Assembly (NCBI RefSeq): GCF_017876405.1
Contig: NZ_JAGINW010000001.1
Coordinates: forward strand, 6,895,203 to 6,959,202
Direction: 5' to 3'
Source of the DNA: Kibdelosporangium banguiense
Lineage (GTDB): Bacteria > Actinomycetota > Actinomycetes > Mycobacteriales > Pseudonocardiaceae
Length of the DNA stretch: 64,000 nt
Both the position numbers and the translations under genes were made by a program. Shown here piece after piece: positions 42,599-51,528 of the stretch. Each line of letters opens with the position of its first letter. Position 1 is the stretch's first letter. A model generated the notes under the pieces. That model was given only the letters and a program-made list of their open reading frames with translations, made no database searches and was not told the origin of the DNA.

Positions 42599-43065
42599 GC
42601 AGGCAACAGCGGCCCGCCGTCCCAGCTCTGGAACACCAGCATGGTCCGGACCGACGTCACCTCGGCCCGGGTGGTGAACCCGTCCAGCACGAGCGACTGC
42701 AGGTCGGCGACGTCCGAGGCGACGACGTGCACGAGGTAGTCCTCAGGTCCGGCGACGTGGTACAGCGCCCGGACCTGGGGACGCGCCAGCACGCTCGCGA
42801 CGAACCGGTCGACGAGCTCACGGTTGTGCCGGCCGATCCGGATCGCGAGGAAGGCCGACAGCGGGTGGCCTAGCGCGACCGGGTCGAGCTGGACGGTGTA
42901 CCCGACGATCACGCCTGCCTGCCGCAGCCGGGCAACGCGGTCGAGGCAGGTCGACGGGGCCACGCCCGCCGCGGCGGCCAGCGCCCGGTTGGTGATCCGG
43001 GAATCGTTCTGCAGAAGCCGCAGAATCTCAAGATCAACCGGATCAACGTCCACAGAATCGGCCAT
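42583..43065 (-). CDS. Lrp/AsnC-family regulator
   Basis: 160 residues: N-terminal HTH (DLEILRLLQNDSRITNRALA, then VAPSTCLDRVARL) and a C-terminal RAM domain (VRALYHVAGPEDYLVHV). It is divergent from the PLP-dependent lyase gene across 58 bp. In Pseudomonas an Lrp-type protein (MdeR) controls methionine gamma-lyase, so the same logic is likely here. Confidence 0.9.
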   Translation of the reverse strand: MADSVDVDPVDLEILRLLQNDSRITNRALAAAAGVAPSTCLDRVARLRQAGVIVGYTVQLDPVALGHPLSAFLAIRIGRHNRELVDRFVASVLARPQVRALYHVAGPEDYLVHVVASDVADLQSLVLDGFTTRAEVTSVRTMLVFQSWDGGPLLPAQASR

Positions 43066-43123
43066 TTGTCGAACGTATCACGGAAATTTCGCGAACTGCC
43101 CGGTATTCACCCACTCTCACGGC

Positions 43124-44251
43124 ATGACAGCATTCAGCACACGTGCCGTGCACGCGGGCCGGGAAGACCTCACTGACCTGGGCATCCACGCGGTTCCGCT
43201 CGATCTGTCCACCACCTACCCGGCGCGGGACAGCCGGCTGGAGGCCACCCGCCTCGACGCGTTCGCCACCGGTGAGCAGCCGGAAGGCATGCCGGTCTAC
43301 GGCCGGATCGGCAATCCGACGGTCCAGCGGTTCGAGACCGCGCTGGCCGCGCTCGAGGGATGTGAGGCCGCGGTCGCCTTCGCGACCGGCATGGCCGCGA
43401 TGTCCGCCTGTCTGCTGGCCGCGGTGACGGACGGCAAGCCGCACGTCGTCGGTGTCCGGCCGATGTACGGCACCAGCGATCACATGCTGGACGCCGGGCT
43501 GCTGGGCACCTCGGTGACCTGGGCGTCCACAGTGGACGACGTCGCCGTGGCGATCACCGCGGACACCGGCCTGGTGATGGTGGAGACCTTCACCAACCCG
43601 ATGCTGACCGAGATCGACCTGAAAGAGCTGGCAGTGGCCTGCGGCGATGTCCCGCTGCTGGTCGACAACACGTTCGCGACCCCTGTGCTCAGACGCCCGG
43701 CCGAACAGGGCGCGCAGCTGGTACTGCACAGTGCCACGAAGTTCCTCGGCGGTCACGGCGACGTCATGGGCGGTGTCGTCGCATGTGACGAGCAGATGGC
43801 CCGAAAGCTGCGGCAGGTCCGGATAGCGACCGGAGGCATCATGCATCCCCTCGCGGGCTATCTGTTGCTACGCGGCCTGTCCACGCTCCCAGTCCGGATC
43901 AAGGCCGCCTCGGCGACCGCCGCTGAACTCGCCAGGCGGCTCGCGGAGCACCCGCGCGTCAACAAGGTGCACTACCCGGGCGACGGCGCGCTTGTGTCGT
44001 TCGAGACAAGCAACGCGACGGACGTAATCAACGCCGTACGGCTCATCACGCCTGCGGTCAGCCTAGGCACCGTCGACACGCTCATTCAGCACCCTGCGTC
44101 GCTCACACACCGCGTCATGGCTGACAACGACCGTCATGAGGCAGGCATCAATGACGACGTGTTGCGGGTGTCGGTGGGCCTGGAGGATGTCGACGACCTG
44201 TGGGCGGACCTGGATCAGTCCTTGCGGCCGACCCCGCCGAGCAACAGGTAG
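43124..44251 (+). CDS. Cys/Met-metabolism PLP enzyme (gamma-lyase / cystathionine synthase-like)
   Basis: 375 residues. PLP lysine in LHSATKFLGGHGDVMGG (near residue 205); other signatures are PVYGRIGNPT, VETFTNPML and LVDNTFATP. After KVHYPG the protein goes straight to GALVSFET, so about 15 residues of the usual loop are missing, and it is slightly shorter than typical members. Methionine gamma-lyase, cystathionine gamma-synthase/lyase or a related activity cannot be separated by eye. Regulated probably by the divergent Lrp protein. Its end overlaps the methyltransferase by 37 bp. Confidence 0.88.
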   Translation: MTAFSTRAVHAGREDLTDLGIHAVPLDLSTTYPARDSRLEATRLDAFATGEQPEGMPVYGRIGNPTVQRFETALAALEGCEAAVAFATGMAAMSACLLAAVTDGKPHVVGVRPMYGTSDHMLDAGLLGTSVTWASTVDDVAVAITADTGLVMVETFTNPMLTEIDLKELAVACGDVPLLVDNTFATPVLRRPAEQGAQLVLHSATKFLGGHGDVMGGVVACDEQMARKLRQVRIATGGIMHPLAGYLLLRGLSTLPVRIKAASATAAELARRLAEHPRVNKVHYPGDGALVSFETSNATDVINAVRLITPAVSLGTVDTLIQHPASLTHRVMADNDRHEAGINDDVLRVSVGLEDVDDLWADLDQSLRPTPPSNR

Positions 44252-45024
44252 TCGCCGTCGGCTGGTGGCGTGACCCGAGGGCCGTCAGGCCACCAGTCGA
44301 ACAGGTACGTCAGCCCGGGCTCGACCATCTCCAGACCAGGGAAGAAGGAGGTGATCTCGTCGCGCGTGCGGAACTTGCAAGTACCCATCATCGCCATGAA
44401 CGTGGCCTGGAGTTCCTCGGCCTTCTGCTGGAGCGGGCCCTCGGTCGGCATGTGCAGGTGCGAGATGGCCACGTAGGAACCTGGTGCCAGCGCGTCGATG
44501 TACTGCGTCATCGTGCCCGCCGGGTCGAACTCGTCGGCGACGTGGTGCAGCGTGTTGCTCTGGATCAGGCCGATCGGGCGACTGAAGTCCAGGTATTTGC
44601 CAACCGTCGGATCCTGCAGCAGCTCTTCGGGTTTACGCAGGTCACCGACGGCGAAGTGGGTGCGGTCGTTCTCCTCGAGCAGAGCGCGGCCGTGCGCGGC
44701 GACCATCGGGTCGTTGTCCACGTACACGACCTGGGCCTCGGGGTTGATGCGCTGCACGGCCTGGTGGGTGTTCTCGGCGGTCGGCAGACCGGACCCGAGG
44801 TCGAGGAACTGGTCGACATGCGCGCCGGCGGCCAGGAACCGGGCCACCCGGATCAGCCACGCCCGGCACTCCCGGCCGGTGCGCACCGAATCCGGTGCGA
44901 TCTGCATAACCTGCTGGTAGACCTGCCGGTCGACCTCGTAATGGTCTTTGCCGCCAAGGAATGCGTCGTACACGCGAGCGATGCTCGGCACGGTCGGGTC
45001 GATCTCCGGCAGGTTCAGGGCCAT
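44215..45024 (-). CDS. SAM-dependent methyltransferase (actinobacterial DUF574 type)
   Basis: 269 residues: PSIARVYDAFLGGKDHYEVDR at the N-terminus and the SAM loop FLDLGSGLPTAENTH are the hallmarks of this actinobacterial family. The acidic end of strand 2 is VVYVDNDP. The substrate is unknown. It stands alone, convergent with the PLP lyase. Confidence 0.9.
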   Translation of the reverse strand: MALNLPEIDPTVPSIARVYDAFLGGKDHYEVDRQVYQQVMQIAPDSVRTGRECRAWLIRVARFLAAGAHVDQFLDLGSGLPTAENTHQAVQRINPEAQVVYVDNDPMVAAHGRALLEENDRTHFAVGDLRKPEELLQDPTVGKYLDFSRPIGLIQSNTLHHVADEFDPAGTMTQYIDALAPGSYVAISHLHMPTEGPLQQKAEELQATFMAMMGTCKFRTRDEITSFFPGLEMVEPGLTYLFDWWPDGPRVTPPADGDYLLLGGVGRKD

Positions 45025-45098
45025 GTCCGTAGCGTAACGGTTCAGACCAATCTGTAATCAGGCGGCCGGAATGAAGATCAACTGGAAGACTTCGCGGG

Positions 45099-46022
45099 GT
45101 GAGCGCGGAACTCGGCTGGCTGGACGAACAACTAGGCCGTGCGGGCATCAAACGCACTGGTGACGTAACGCATGCGCGTGTGCGGCCGTGGGGAACAGTC
45201 CTGAGCGCCGAGACTTCGGCCGGCACGGTGTGGATGAAAGTGCCCGGCCCGCAGACGGTCTTCGAAGTCGCGCTGTACGAACTGCTGGAGAAGCTCGCGC
45301 CGGAGTGGATCCTGCGGCCGATCGCCACGAACGTCGAACGAGGATGGGTGCTGCTGCCCGACGGCGGGTCCACGCTGTGGGCCAGCGGGAACGACCCGGT
45401 CGAAGGCATGCTGCGCGTCCTGCCGCAGTACGCGCAGCTGCAGCGCCACCTCATGCCGCACGTGGAAAACCTGCTGGACGCAGGCGTCGTCGACATGCGT
45501 CCGCCGATCATGCTGCAGCGTTTCGACGAGGCCGTGGCGGCAGTCGGCCGACGAGAAGGAACCGAAAACCTGCAGAAGATCGCTGCGCGGCGTGATGTCG
45601 TCGCCGAATGGTGCGAGCAACTCGCTGCCTCGCCGATCCCGGCCAGCCTTGATCACAACGACCTGCACACCAAGAACGTATTCCTGCACGGTGACAGGGC
45701 GAGGTTCTACGACTGGGGCGACAGCGTCGTGGCCCATCCGTTCGCCAGCATGATCATCGGCCTGAACGGCATGACGTGGATACATGGCTTCGCCGCCGAC
45801 GACCCGATCAGGACCCGGTTGCGGGACGCCTACCTCGAGGCGTTCAGCGATCTGGCGCCGCACAAGGAGCTGGTGGCGCAGATGGAGCTGGCGTGCCAGG
45901 TCGGCATGATCGCGCGGGCACTGGTCTGGGAACGCGTTCTCGCCGCCGCTGACGGGCCGGGCAAGTTCGACACGCAGCCCTTTGAGACTTTGCAGGCGGT
46001 ATTGCGCGACAAATGGTCATAG
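45099..46022 (+). CDS. Aminoglycoside-phosphotransferase-like kinase
   Basis: 307 residues with the APH/choline-kinase fold: catalytic loop SLDHNDLHTKNVFL (near residues 184-197) and metal-binding YDWGDSVVAHP. The N-terminal lobe is short, with no clear glycine loop. Members phosphorylate antibiotics, sugars or small metabolites; this one is probably metabolic. GTG start, weak ribosome site. It lies 9 bp before the LigD polymerase-like gene and may share its transcript. Confidence 0.8.
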   Translation: MSAELGWLDEQLGRAGIKRTGDVTHARVRPWGTVLSAETSAGTVWMKVPGPQTVFEVALYELLEKLAPEWILRPIATNVERGWVLLPDGGSTLWASGNDPVEGMLRVLPQYAQLQRHLMPHVENLLDAGVVDMRPPIMLQRFDEAVAAVGRREGTENLQKIAARRDVVAEWCEQLAASPIPASLDHNDLHTKNVFLHGDRARFYDWGDSVVAHPFASMIIGLNGMTWIHGFAADDPIRTRLRDAYLEAFSDLAPHKELVAQMELACQVGMIARALVWERVLAAADGPGKFDTQPFETLQAVLRDKWS

Positions 46023-46031
46023 GGTAGGGCG

Positions 46032-46970
46032 ATGAGCGGTGACGAGCGCGAAGGTGTGTCGCTGAGCAATCTCGACCAGCAGGTGTTCGAGGGCGCGACC
46101 AAACGCGACCTGGTCGACTACCTCGACGCGGTCAGCGCGCAGATCCTCCCGGTACTCACCGGCCGGCCGTTGTCGGTGATCCGGATCCTGCGCGGCCAGG
46201 ACCCGTTCATGCAGAAGAACGTCCCCAAGTACACGCCGTCCTTTGTGCGGACGGTGAAACTCTGGGCCGAATCGTCAAAACGTGAGGTGTCGTACGCGTT
46301 GTGCGACGACCGCAGGACTTTGCTGTGGTTCGGCAACCAGCGTGCGGTCGAATACCACCCGGCGTTGATTCCGGCCGGGTGGAATCATCCGACCCATCTG
46401 GTGCTGGACCTCGATCCGCCGGAAGGGGAGGATTTCCGGATCGTGGTGCGGGCCGCGCACCTGGTTCGCCAGGCGCTGGCCGACTGCGGGCTGCGGGGCG
46501 CGGTGAAGACCAGCGGCGCCAAAGGTGTGCACATTTTCGTGCCGCTGGCCGAGCACGGGATCGAGGATGTCGCGGCGGCCACGCGTGCCGTCGCGGCCCG
46601 CGCCGAGCGGATCGACCCGGATCTGGCGACCACCGCGTTCATCCGTGATGACCGTGGTGGCAAGGTTTTCCTCGATTCGACCCGGGCCGGTGGGGCCACC
46701 GTCGTCGCCGCGTACAGCCCTCGGCTGCGGCCTGGCCTGCCGGTGTCGTTCCCGGTCGGCTGGGACGAGCTGGAATCGGTCAAGCCCAGGGATTTCACTG
46801 TGCACAATGCGGCCGGGCTGCTGGCCGGCCGTGATCCGTGGACTGAGAACATGCCTGAGCCGCAACAGTTGCCGGCGGACCTGATCGAGCAAGGCCACAC
46901 CATTCCGATCGCACGGGTGCAGGCGATGCACGAAGGAAAGCGGCGAGCCCGGGCCAAACGAGCGCACTAG
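46032..46970 (+). CDS. LigD-type polymerase domain (primase-polymerase), stand-alone
   Basis: 312 residues of the archaeo-eukaryotic primase fold used in bacterial non-homologous end joining. The catalytic acids are in VLDLDPPEG (near residue 128), with SGAKGVHIFVPL and a third acidic site in VFLDSTRAGG. No ligase or nuclease domain and no Ku gene are adjacent, so it is like the separate PolD proteins of mycobacteria: ribonucleotide fill-in or primer extension during repair. AGGG lies before the ATG. Confidence 0.88.
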   Translation: MSGDEREGVSLSNLDQQVFEGATKRDLVDYLDAVSAQILPVLTGRPLSVIRILRGQDPFMQKNVPKYTPSFVRTVKLWAESSKREVSYALCDDRRTLLWFGNQRAVEYHPALIPAGWNHPTHLVLDLDPPEGEDFRIVVRAAHLVRQALADCGLRGAVKTSGAKGVHIFVPLAEHGIEDVAAATRAVAARAERIDPDLATTAFIRDDRGGKVFLDSTRAGGATVVAAYSPRLRPGLPVSFPVGWDELESVKPRDFTVHNAAGLLAGRDPWTENMPEPQQLPADLIEQGHTIPIARVQAMHEGKRRARAKRAH

Positions 46971-47049
46971 GCGCGGGGTTCACGAACGCCGGGCCGGGGT
47001 ACCAGATGGTCATGGGTTCGGACGTCCAAGACGCTCTGTTGCGCCCCTG

Positions 47050-47721
47050 GTGAGCACTGTGACCAAGGTGGCGCCGCCTACAGTGACCAAGGTGGCGAGT
47101 GCCTTACGCCCGACCGGAGTGCGGTTCGCACTGACCGGCGGATGCGCCGTGTACGCCCGCGGTGGGCCCGAGACCGAGCACGACGTCGACATCCTCATCC
47201 AGGAGCAGGACGTCCCCACGGCCGTCCAGGCGTTGGTGGCGGCCGGATTCCGGGCCGCGGACCCGCCGGAGGAGTGGCTGACCAAGGTCTACGACGGCGA
47301 CCGCCTGGTGGACCTGATCTTCCGGGCCAACGACCGCCAGGTGACGCCCGAGACCCTCGACGACGCCGAGGAGATCCGGGTCGGCGCCACGATCATGCAC
47401 GTCCAGCGCGGCACCGAGGTGATGGTCGGCAAGCTGCTCGCACTCGAGGTGCACCGCTGCGACCTGGCCGCGTTGCTGCCGATCGCGCGTGCGCTGCGGG
47501 AGCAGATCGACTGGCCCACGGTGCGTACGCAGACAGCGGCCTCGCCCTACGCGGAGGCTTTCCTGCTGCTGTGCGACCGCTTGGGGATCACCGACGACGA
47601 GATAGGCGAAGGGAGGCGGAGCGATGACCCCGCCGCAATATCTGGTGGCGCGCCTGCGAACCACTCTGGCGGAGGATCCCAGAACGGCCGAGCAGGGCGT
47701 ACGAGTGACCGTACGCGGTGA
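47050..47721 (+). CDS. Nucleotidyltransferase-fold protein
   Basis: 223 residues. FALTGGCAVYARGGPETEHDVDIL is a nucleotidyltransferase core (GG then D-x-D). A 24-bp in-frame duplication encodes VTKVA twice at the N-terminus, so GTG 47083 could also start it. The last about 35 residues, Ser/Gly/Arg-rich, are read through the next gene (98-bp overlap) and look unlike conserved sequence; a shorter true end or a frameshift is possible. First of a trio with a BON protein and a phosphoesterase. Confidence 0.7.
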   Translation: MSTVTKVAPPTVTKVASALRPTGVRFALTGGCAVYARGGPETEHDVDILIQEQDVPTAVQALVAAGFRAADPPEEWLTKVYDGDRLVDLIFRANDRQVTPETLDDAEEIRVGATIMHVQRGTEVMVGKLLALEVHRCDLAALLPIARALREQIDWPTVRTQTAASPYAEAFLLLCDRLGITDDEIGEGRRSDDPAAISGGAPANHSGGGSQNGRAGRTSDRTR

Positions 47722-47872
47722 CCAGGTGGTGGTCAGCGGCGACGTGGCCACCGAGGAGAGGCGCGCCGAGGTGTCCACTGTGATCAGCGAGATCGCGCCG
47801 GACATGGTCATCCACAACGATATCCACGTGGTGTGCGCGGATGAACCGACCAGGCGAGAGGAGCTGAGGTGA
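47624..47872 (+). CDS. BON-domain small protein
   Basis: 82 residues, one BON domain (VRVTVRGDQVVVSGDVATEERRAEV), no signal peptide. AGGGAGG lies 7 bp before the ATG, and the stop overlaps the phosphoesterase start as GTGA. BON domains bind membranes or other proteins; the cytosolic form here has no assigned role. Confidence 0.8.
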   Translation: MTPPQYLVARLRTTLAEDPRTAEQGVRVTVRGDQVVVSGDVATEERRAEVSTVISEIAPDMVIHNDIHVVCADEPTRREELR

Positions 47873-48582
47873 TCAGGATCGCCGCGGTGGGCGACGTACA
47901 CCTTGGTGAGGACGCCCGCGGCCGGCTGCGGCCCGCTTTGGAGAACCTGGGCGACCACGCGGACGTGCTGTTGCTGGCCGGAGACCTGACCCGGCACGGC
48001 ACAGTGTCCGAGGCGCAGGTCGTCGCCACCGAGTTCGAGAATCTGCCTGTCCCGGTCGTTGCCGTCCTCGGCAATCACGACTACCACAGCGATCAGGAAA
48101 AGCAGATCACGGCACTGCTGGAGGACCACGGCATCACCGTCCTGGAAGGCGCCAATACTGTGCTCCGGATAGGACAGTCCACAGTGGGCATAGCGGGCGC
48201 GAAAGGATTCGGTGGCGGCTTCGCGGGCAAGTCCGGCAGTGTGTTCGGCGAGCCGGAGATGAAGGCGTTCATCCAGCACACCGTGGAAATCTCCGATCGG
48301 CTGCGGGCCGCGTTGCAGGAGTTGGACACGGATCTGAAGATCGCGTTGACGCACTACTCGCCGGTCGTGGACACCCTGCGCGGCGAACCGCCGGAGATCT
48401 TCCCGTTCCTGGGCTGCTACCAATTGGCCGAGGCCATCGATGCCACTGGTGTCGACCTGGCCATCCATGGGCACGCGCACTTCGGGACCGAGCAAGGCGT
48501 CACCGCGGGCGGCGTGCGCGTCCGCAACGTCGCCCAGCCGGTGATCGGTGCCGCCTTCGCCGTGTACTGCCTTGACTGCTAG
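47869..48582 (+). CDS. Metallophosphoesterase
   Basis: 237 residues with the complete calcineurin-like metal set: GDVHLG, GDLTRHG, GNHDYH, ALTHYSP and HGHAHFG. It hydrolyses a phosphoester, substrate unknown. Translationally coupled to the BON gene. The stop TAG overlaps the stop of the minus-strand LLM remnant within CTAG. Confidence 0.9.
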   Translation: MIRIAAVGDVHLGEDARGRLRPALENLGDHADVLLLAGDLTRHGTVSEAQVVATEFENLPVPVVAVLGNHDYHSDQEKQITALLEDHGITVLEGANTVLRIGQSTVGIAGAKGFGGGFAGKSGSVFGEPEMKAFIQHTVEISDRLRAALQELDTDLKIALTHYSPVVDTLRGEPPEIFPFLGCYQLAEAIDATGVDLAIHGHAHFGTEQGVTAGGVRVRNVAQPVIGAAFAVYCLDC

Positions 48583-48812
48583 GCCAAAGCGGGCAGCAGC
48601 TTGGATTTCGCGAAGTCGAGGAAGCCTTCCTGGTGGTCGCCGCCGATCTGGACGAACGCCAGATCCGTGAAGCCCGCGTCGGCGTACTGCTGGGCCTGCT
48701 CGACAATCGGCTCGACATCTGGTCCACAAGGGATCGAGGCGGCGACGTCCTCCGGGCGTACGAAGGATGTCGCCGCGGCGAAGCTCGTGAACTCCGGCGG
48801 GCCGCGGAAGTG
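48579..48812 (-). pseudogene. LLM-class F420-dependent oxidoreductase, C-terminal remnant
   Basis: The minus strand reads FRGPPEFTSFAAATSFVRPE, then DVAASIPCGPDVEPIVEQAQ and QIGGDHQEGFLDFAKSKLLP to a TAG. This is the C-terminus (about 78 residues) of F420-dependent luciferase-like oxidoreductases of about 320 residues. A stop lies in frame just upstream, and the other 240 residues are absent. The break falls where the divergent TPP-enzyme remnant begins. Not expected to be functional. Confidence 0.8.
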
Positions 48813-49979
48813 CTGAACTCAGGCGACAAGGTCGCGATCCTGATCGGGCAGGGCGCGCGGGACGCTGTCGCCCAAGTGCGTCAGGTCGCCGACCTGACTG
48901 GCGCCGGTGTGGCCAAAGCGTTGCTGGGCAAGGACGTTATGTCTGACGACCTGCCATACGTGACCGGCTCGATCGGTCTGCTCGGCACGCGGCCGAGTTA
49001 CGAGCTGATGCGTGACTGCGACACGTTGCTGATCGTGGGATCGAACTTCCCGTACAGCCAGTTCTTGCCTGAGTACGGCAAAGCACGTGCGGTTCAGATC
49101 GATGTGGACGGTACGCGGATAGGGATGCGTTATCCCACCGAGGTGAATCTCGTCGGTGACGCGCACTCCACCCTTCGCGCCCTGCTGCCTCTCCTGCGCC
49201 GTAAGGACAACCGGCGCTGGCGGGAGAAGATCGAGAAGAACGTGGCCGACTGGTGGCATTCGATGCAGCATCAGGCCATGGTCTCGGCCGATCCGGTCAA
49301 CCCGATGCGGATCGTGCACGAACTGTCCGAGCGTGCGCCCGACGACCTGATCGTCACCGCGGACTCCGGTTCGTCGACCAACTGGTACGCACGCAACCTC
49401 CGGATGCGCGGCCAGATGCGCGGCTCGCTCTCTGGGACGTTGGCGACCATGGGTGCCGGTGTGCCGTACGCGATCGGCGCGAAGTTCGCCCACCCGGGAC
49501 GGCCGGTGGTCGCCCTGGTCGGCGACGGCGCGATGCAGATGAACGGCATGGCCGAATTGATCACCATCGCCCGTTACCAGGGTCTGTGGGCCGATCCCCG
49601 GTGCGTTGTCTGCGTCTTCCACAACAACGACCTCAACCAGGTCACCTGGGAACTGCGAGCGATGGGCGGCGCGCCGAAGTTCGAGGAATCCCAGGTGCTG
49701 CCGGACGTGAACTACGCGGCGTTCGCGGCCTCACTGGGCTTGCCGGCCATCACGGTGACGGACCCCGACGAACTCGGCTCCGCGTGGGACCAGGCTCTGA
49801 AAGCCGACATGCCCGCGGTGCTCGACATCCGTTGCGACGCCGAGATTCCCCCGATCCCGCCGCACGCCACCGCCGACCAGGTCAGATCCATGACCGAGGC
49901 GATCCTGAAAGGGGACGCCGAAGCGGCCAGGATCATCTGGGACGCAATCCGCACCAAACTCGCGGAACTCCTGCCCTAA
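48799..49979 (+). pseudogene. TPP-dependent enzyme (pyruvate oxidase / acetolactate synthase-like), 5'-truncated
   Basis: Homology starts at RAAEVLNSGDKVAIL in the middle domain; the TPP-binding domain is intact (VALVGDGAMQMNG, near 49510-49560). The whole N-terminal pyrimidine domain of about 190 residues, with the catalytic glutamate, is missing. The open frame can be read from 48633, but those first about 55 codons are antisense to the LLM remnant and encode unrelated sequence. An intact relative would be about 590 residues. A stable fragment might still be made. Confidence 0.8.
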
Positions 49980-50773
49980 ACACGCGACGCAAGGCCTGCG
50001 TAGTAAACCCCGAACCGGGTGCAGGCCCCAGCCGCGAGATAGCTGGCGCCGGCCAAGGCTGCCGCAGTCCTGCTGCGGACAAGCGAAAGGCCGGCGCCCG
50101 CGACGGTCAGGGCTTTGGCAACCTTGAGGAACTTCCCGGCTCGGCCCTGGCTGTAGGCCTCGATCCGGCGTTCCATGACGGCTGCCGCGGTCAGTTCGAG
50201 CGCGCTGCCCATCAGGCCGAGCCGAACGGCCGGCCGGCTCTGTGGGGCGCCGGCCAGCAGCGCTCCGGCCCCGCTGGTCATCGCACTGCCCGCGAACACG
50301 AACGGCAGCTCGGGATAGGCGTCATGCCAGCCGGGAATGGCCGTGTCGGCAAGCAGAACCGAGGTATAGGTGCACATTCCGGGGCCGAGGACACCGGCCG
50401 CGGCCCCCGCCAGACTCCCGATCCGTGTGAACCGCCCACTGAGATCGGAAACCGCGCTCAACGCGGCCAACCCGGAGAACGGCGCCAGAATCCAGGACCC
50501 GACCGACAACGGCGAGGTCACTTTGAAGACTCGCAACATGTTCAGAAACCGCTCGGGCCGGCCGAGATCATGAACCAACGCCCCGACACTGGCCATCGCA
50601 CCGGCAGTCGCGGCGATCCGCCCAGCCCGGACAATCTCGTTGTGGCCGGTCATCTGGGCGACGGCGGCCATGGAGGCACTCGCTCCGGCCATTCCGCCAA
50701 GGAAGAGATAGCCGGGAACGTCGGGCATTTTCCAGACGGGTTCCTTGAGTACCGGCTTGCCGTAGTAGCTCAT
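49976..50773 (-). CDS. NrfD/PsrC-like membrane subunit of the formate dehydrogenase
   Basis: 265 residues with about eight hydrophobic spans (GYLFLGGMAGASASM; GSWILAPFSGLAAL). NrfD-type subunits anchor Fe-S/molybdenum enzymes and pass electrons to quinone without haem. ATG 50773 overlaps the stop of the Fe-S gene by 4 bp. Last gene of the selA-selB-fdh operon. Its stop overlaps the convergent TPP remnant. Confidence 0.85.
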   Translation of the reverse strand: MSYYGKPVLKEPVWKMPDVPGYLFLGGMAGASASMAAVAQMTGHNEIVRAGRIAATAGAMASVGALVHDLGRPERFLNMLRVFKVTSPLSVGSWILAPFSGLAALSAVSDLSGRFTRIGSLAGAAAGVLGPGMCTYTSVLLADTAIPGWHDAYPELPFVFAGSAMTSGAGALLAGAPQSRPAVRLGLMGSALELTAAAVMERRIEAYSQGRAGKFLKVAKALTVAGAGLSLVRSRTAAALAGASYLAAGACTRFGVYYAGLASRV

Positions 50774-51528
50774 CGGCGGCCCAGGAAAGACAGCGCGACT
50801 CCGGCCGCGACTCCAAGCGCCGCGATTCCCGCGCGGCGCCACATTGCGGGCAGGTCACGTGTGGTCACCACAGGGTCCTTGGGCAGGCCGTAGACCTCGG
50901 GTTCGTCGAGTAGCAGGAAGAAAGCACCCGCTCCGCCGACGCCGTCGTCCGGGTCCCGGCCATAAAGCCGGGCATCGGAAACGCCTTGGGAATGCAAGGT
51001 GGCGAGCCGTTCGTCCGCTCGTTCGCGGAGTTCGTCGAGAGGGCCGTATTGGATTGATTCGGTGGGGCAGGCTGTGGCGCAGGCGGGCATGAGGCCGTCG
51101 CCGATCCGGTCGTAGCAGAGGGTGCATTTCCAGGCGCGGCCGTCGTCCTGCCTTCGGTCGATCACGCCGAACGGGCAAGCCGGGATGCAGTAGCCGCAAC
51201 CGTTGCAGATGTCGGCCTGGACCACCACTGTGTCGAATTCCGTCCGGAAGAGGGAACCTGTCGGGCAGACGTCGAGGCAGGCCGCATGGGTGCAGTGTTT
51301 GCAGACGTCGCTGGACATCAGCCACCGGGTGTCGTCCTCGACCTGCTGCTCGATGAAGGCGACGTGACGCCAGGTGTTCGCGTCCAGCCGGCCTGTGTTG
51401 TCGTAGGACATTCCCAGCAGGTCGACGCCGTCGGCCGGGACGTCGTTCCAGGTCTTGCAGGCCACTTCACAGGCTTTGCAGCCGATGCACACCGAGGTGT
51501 CGGTGAAGAACCCGACGCGGTCGGTCAT
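50770..51528 (-). CDS. Four-cluster Fe-S subunit of formate dehydrogenase (FdhB-like)
   Basis: 252 residues with four ferredoxin-like cysteine groups: CIGCKACEVACKTWN, CKHCTHAACLDVCP, CNGCGYCIPACP and CTLCYDR with ACATACP. It carries electrons from the catalytic subunit to the membrane partner. A C-terminal hydrophobic span (AGIAALGVAAGVALSFLG) should anchor it. Overlaps both neighbours by 4 bp, so all three subunits are co-translated. Confidence 0.93.
   Translation of the reverse strand: MTDRVGFFTDTSVCIGCKACEVACKTWNDVPADGVDLLGMSYDNTGRLDANTWRHVAFIEQQVEDDTRWLMSSDVCKHCTHAACLDVCPTGSLFRTEFDTVVVQADICNGCGYCIPACPFGVIDRRQDDGRAWKCTLCYDRIGDGLMPACATACPTESIQYGPLDELRERADERLATLHSQGVSDARLYGRDPDDGVGGAGAFFLLLDEPEVYGLPKDPVVTTRDLPAMWRRAGIAALGVAAGVALSFLGRR

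Noticed and set aside
48633..48800. N-terminus of a complete TPP enzyme.
   Set aside because: These codons are antisense to a recognisable F420-oxidoreductase C-terminus and bear no TPP-enzyme homology; the pyrimidine domain is missing.
49253..50893. Plus-strand open frame of 546 codons over the TPP remnant and the NrfD gene.
   Set aside because: It is out of frame with the TPP remnant and antisense to the NrfD gene, and has no domain.
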